Positions 6,751 through 9,384 of a stretch of 9,384 nucleotides of DNA are shown piece after piece; positions within the stretch are counted from its first letter, which is position 1; every line of letters begins with the position of its first letter. Location of the stretch: positions 1 through 9,384 of the forward strand of contig JBDSTZ010000145.1 in the NCBI GenBank assembly GCA_039927975.1. The letters are read 5' to 3'. This DNA comes from JBDSTZ01 sp039927975. GTDB lineage: Bacteria; Pseudomonadota; Gammaproteobacteria; Burkholderiales; Burkholderiaceae_D. The notes below the pieces were generated by a model, which saw nothing but the letters and a program-made list of their open reading frames with translations, did not search any database and was not told where the DNA came from. A program made the translations under genes and the position numbers.

Positions 6751-9384
6751 TCAGACCAGTTCCGGTTCGGCGCGCGGCTTGTAGGCTGGTGTCGGCGGCG
6801 TGTGGCAACGCCAGGTGCCGCGTCCGGCGTGCTTGGCCTGGTAGAGTGCCATGTCGGCCGCCTTGTAAAGTCCTTCCACACCACCAGGCTCGCCGCCGAA
6901 GGTGGCTGCGCCGATGCTGGCCGAGATCCGCATGCTGGCGCCGTTGAAGCCCATCGGCGCGTCGATGCCGACCACGATGCGCTGGCAGATCACGTTGATC
7001 ACCTCGATGTCGGAGGTGTGCGCCAGCAGCACCGCGAACTCATCGCCGCCCAGCCGCGAGAGGCGGTCGGCTTCGCGCACCGCGAGCTTCAATCGCGCGG
7101 TCGCCTCCACCAGCAAGGCGTCGCCGGCGTCGTGGCCGAGCGTGTCGTTGATCTGTTTGAAGTGGTCCAGGTCGATCAGCAGCAGCGTAAAGGGCTCGCC
7201 GTCGCGCATCGCGCGCGCGGCCATGTAGCGCAGGTCGTCGTTGAACATGCGCCGGTTCGGCAGTCCCGTCAGTGGATCGGCGTAGGCCAGCTGTTCAAGC
7301 TGCGACTGGGTCGCGCGCAGTTCGGCGGTGCGCTCGTTGACCATGTCCTGCAGTTCGCGCTGGCGCCGCCGCAGATAGGCGGTGCGCATCTGCACCAGCA
7401 GCACCAGCAGGCCGGTCGCGGCCAGGGCGGCGGCGGCGCGCACCCAGAATTTCTGGTGCCATGCCGGCAGCACCCGCACCGGTACGGTCAACGGCTCGCC
7501 CCAGGACTGGCCGCGGCTGGCCGCGCGCAGCTGCAGGCTGTAGTCGCCCGGCGGCAGGTTGGTGTAGCTGACGCGGCGCGCGACCGCGTCGGCGCCGATC
7601 CAGTCGCTGTCGAAGCCGTCGAGCCGGTAGGAGTAGGTGCTGGTATCGGCGGCGGCGAAATCGAGCGCCGCGAAAGCGACTGAAAAGCCACGCTCGCGCC
7701 CGGCCGGCGGCACTTCGATCGGCGCCGGCGCCTGCGCTTGCTCATGCTCCTGCTTTTGCTCCTGCCGCTGACCGCTGCCGTGATTATAAGGATCGACCGG
7801 CAGCGCGCGGTCGTTGAGCCGAATCTCCGTGACCGCCAGCGGCACCGTCACCTGCTGCGGCGCCCACTTGGCCGGCTCGACGACGGTGATGCCCGACGAG
7901 CCGCCGAAAATCAGTTCGCCATGGGGGCCCTCGGTGCCCGCGTTGGTCCAGTAGGCCAGCACGTCGACGCCATCGGCGGCGCGCAGCATGCGCGCTTTGA
8001 AGGTGGCGCCGTCGATCCGCGCCAAACCGTCGTCGGTGCTGGCCCAGATGGCGCCCGCGCCGTCGCGCAGCAGCATGTTGACCGAGTTGTTTTCCAGGCC
8101 GTCGGCGACGCCGATGCGGCGGAACCAGCGCCGGCCCGCGCGGTCCGTGCGTTCGAGTACGACGATCCCGTTGCCGTACGAAGAGGCCCACAGCCGGCCG
8201 CGTTGGTCGATCAGCAGCGACGACACATACCCGCTCGGCATCTGGTCGCGTTCGACGCCGCTGACCGGCAACTGCTCGACCGGTCCTCCGCCGGCCGGCA
8301 GGCGCGCCAGGCCGACCCGGGTGCCGACCCACAGCGCGCCATCAGGCTCGGCCAGGATCGCCGTGACGCGGGCGTCACCCAGGCTTCGGGCTTCGTGGCG
8401 CAGCAGGCGGTGCGTGCCGTCCGCCTGCGCCTGCAGCGCCCACAAACCGTCGATGCCGCCCACCCACAGCACGCCGGCATGCCACGCCAGCGCCCACACC
8501 GTGGTGTTGGGGCTGCGTTCGGCGAACTCGATGCGGCGCACGTGGCACCGCTCGGCGTCGACCAGGTAAAGTCCTTGCTGGGTGCCGAGGTAGACCCCGC
8601 CGTTGGCGCCGTTCGCCATCGCCAGCACGCGGCCCTTGGGCAAGGCGCGGCGCGGGTCGCCGGCGCCGGCGCGCAGCCGGCCCAGCGGCCCCTGGCGCGG
8701 CTCGATGATGTCGACCCCGTCGCTGCCCAGACCCAGCCACAGGCTGCCGTCCGGATGCGCGAGCAGGCTTGGCGCGCTCAGTCTCGCCTGCGGCGCGATG
8801 CCGGAGCGGCGCACCGTGAGCAAGCCGTCGGGCTGCGGATCGTGCTGGCTGAGCGCGAGGGTGCTGGCGACGAACACCACCCCGCCGCGCTCGCGGTAGA
8901 GGGCCAGCACGTCATCGTCGTACAGGCTGTCGACTTCGTCCGGCTGGTGGCGGATCCGCCGCGAGCCGGCGCGCCGTGGATTGATCTCGACGATCCCGCC
9001 GCCTTCGGTGGCCAGCCAGATCGCGTCGTCGCCCACTTCGACGAACGAGCGCACCCGGTCGGACAACACTTTCGGCGCACCCGAGCGCGCATCGTATTCG
9101 AGCACCGGCCGCGCCTTGCCGCCGCCGGCCTCGATCACATACGCGCCCAAGGTACGCCCGCCGATCCAGATGCGGCCGGCGCTGTCTTCGTACAGGGCGG
9201 TGATGGCGAGCGCCTTCTGGCTGTTGCCGCCGCCGTCGCCGATCGGCACGGCGCGCAACGGCGCGCGGTCGCTGGCGCGCATGTACAAGCCGTGCTGGCT
9301 GCCGATCCACAGCCGGCCGGCGCGGTCGACCAGCAGCGCGTCGATCCCGCTCTCGGGCAGGTCGGCGGCGGCGATGGCAGGGGC
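6751..9384 (-). CDS. Membrane-anchored diguanylate cyclase with Reg_prop beta-propeller sensor (N-terminus missing)
   Basis: The gene reads from beyond the right edge to a TGA at 6753-6751, so 878 codons (877 residues) are visible. Numbering here starts at the codon at 9288. At least nine Reg_prop blades of the D-x-x-G-x-(I/L)-W-x-G/A type lie between 36 and 470 (for example SAGRIWIGG, PDGALWVGT, AGAIWAST), with one more (RAGRLWIGSQHGL) in the codons upstream of 9288. A Y_Y_Y domain follows at about 535-606, a membrane helix at about 615-633, a coiled coil at 636-668 and a GGDEF domain at 671-830. The active site is intact: D706, N714, D723 and GGDEF at 747-751. An RxxD inhibitory site (738-741) lies five residues before it. 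It makes c-di-GMP from two GTP in the cytoplasm, presumably gated by a periplasmic signal. The promoter is outside the window. Confidence 0.97.
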   Translation of the reverse strand, partial: APAIAAADLPESGIDALLVDRAGRLWIGSQHGLYMRASDRAPLRAVPIGDGGGNSQKALAITALYEDSAGRIWIGGRTLGAYVIEAGGGKARPVLEYDARSGAPKVLSDRVRSFVEVGDDAIWLATEGGGIVEINPRRAGSRRIRHQPDEVDSLYDDDVLALYRERGGVVFVASTLALSQHDPQPDGLLTVRRSGIAPQARLSAPSLLAHPDGSLWLGLGSDGVDIIEPRQGPLGRLRAGAGDPRRALPKGRVLAMANGANGGVYLGTQQGLYLVDAERCHVRRIEFAERSPNTTVWALAWHAGVLWVGGIDGLWALQAQADGTHRLLRHEARSLGDARVTAILAEPDGALWVGTRVGLARLPAGGGPVEQLPVSGVERDQMPSGYVSSLLIDQRGRLWASSYGNGIVVLERTDRAGRRWFRRIGVADGLENNSVNMLLRDGAGAIWASTDDGLARIDGATFKARMLRAADGVDVLAYWTNAGTEGPHGELIFGGSSGITVVEPAKWAPQQVTVPLAVTEIRLNDRALPVDPYNHGSGQRQEQKQEHEQAQAPAPIEVPPAGRERGFSVAFAALDFAAADTSTYSYRLDGFDSDWIGADAVARRVSYTNLPPGDYSLQLRAASRGQSWGEPLTVPVRVLPAWHQKFWVRAAAALAATGLLVLLVQMRTAYLRRRQRELQDMVNERTAELRATQSQLEQLAYADPLTGLPNRRMFNDDLRYMAARAMRDGEPFTLLLIDLDHFKQINDTLGHDAGDALLVEATARLKLAVREADRLSRLGGDEFAVLLAHTSDIEVINVICQRIVVGIDAPMGFNGASMRISASIGAATFGGEPGGVEGLYKAADMALYQAKHAGRGTWRCHTPPTPAYKPRAEPELV
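7745..7768 (-). repeat. Short in-frame tandem repeat coding a Gln/Glu-rich linker in the cyclase
   Basis: A 9-bp unit (TGCTCCTGC on the + strand) occurs at 7745-7753 and 7757-7765, giving a 12-nt period. It encodes part of a Gln/Glu/Lys-rich run, residues about 507-519 in the numbering used for the cyclase. It lies in the linker between the propeller and the Y_Y_Y domain. A change of one 12-nt unit would keep frame and alter linker length by four residues. Confidence 0.6.

Noticed and set aside
6802..7683. 293-codon plus-strand frame opposite the cyclase
   Set aside because: It lies opposite the GGDEF, transmembrane and Y_Y_Y coding region and has no signature of its own.

Overview
The window looks like chromosomal DNA of a high-GC betaproteobacterium, most likely Burkholderiales and probably Oxalobacteraceae (Massilia-like). 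This rests on the gene order hflC-hisZ-purA-phosphoribosyltransferase, on GC-rich codon use and on protein style. The assignment is by recognition, not by database search.

Layout. Positions 1-3628 (+) hold a conserved housekeeping run: the last 48 codons of hflC (membrane protease modulator), hisZ (regulatory subunit of ATP phosphoribosyltransferase), purA (adenylosuccinate synthetase) and a small purine-type phosphoribosyltransferase. A textbook intrinsic terminator closes it at 3598-3628. hisZ, purA and the phosphoribosyltransferase all sit at the PRPP/histidine/purine node: HisZ activates the first step of histidine synthesis, PurA commits IMP to AMP, and the third probably salvages a purine base. 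hisZ and purA are 5 nt apart. A perfect 8-bp hairpin lies between purA and the phosphoribosyltransferase gene.

Positions 3630-4726 differ. GC falls to about half and rare AT-ending codons appear. Two small genes on the minus strand lie 3 nt apart: a 75-residue strongly basic protein, then a 182-residue protein with one transmembrane helix near its C-terminus. They have a clear Shine-Dalgarno, a perfect TATAAT -10 box and an AT-rich inverted repeat next to the predicted transcription start. I recognise neither protein. This accessory cassette is the most likely place for something undescribed.

Positions 4727-6475 carry a divergent pair: a LysR-type regulator (-) and a TauE/SafE-family membrane permease (+). 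The 99-bp region between them holds a 15-bp dyad of the LysR T-N11-A type, so the regulator probably controls itself and the permease. The permease has no Shine-Dalgarno and may be leaderless. A short possible membrane ORF with a good Shine-Dalgarno follows it.

Positions 6751-9384 (-) hold most of a large membrane-anchored diguanylate cyclase. It has many Reg_prop beta-propeller repeats, a Y_Y_Y domain, one transmembrane helix, a coiled coil and an intact GGDEF domain with an RxxD inhibitory site. Its N-terminus lies beyond the right edge. I saw no RNA genes, CRISPR arrays or insertion sequences.
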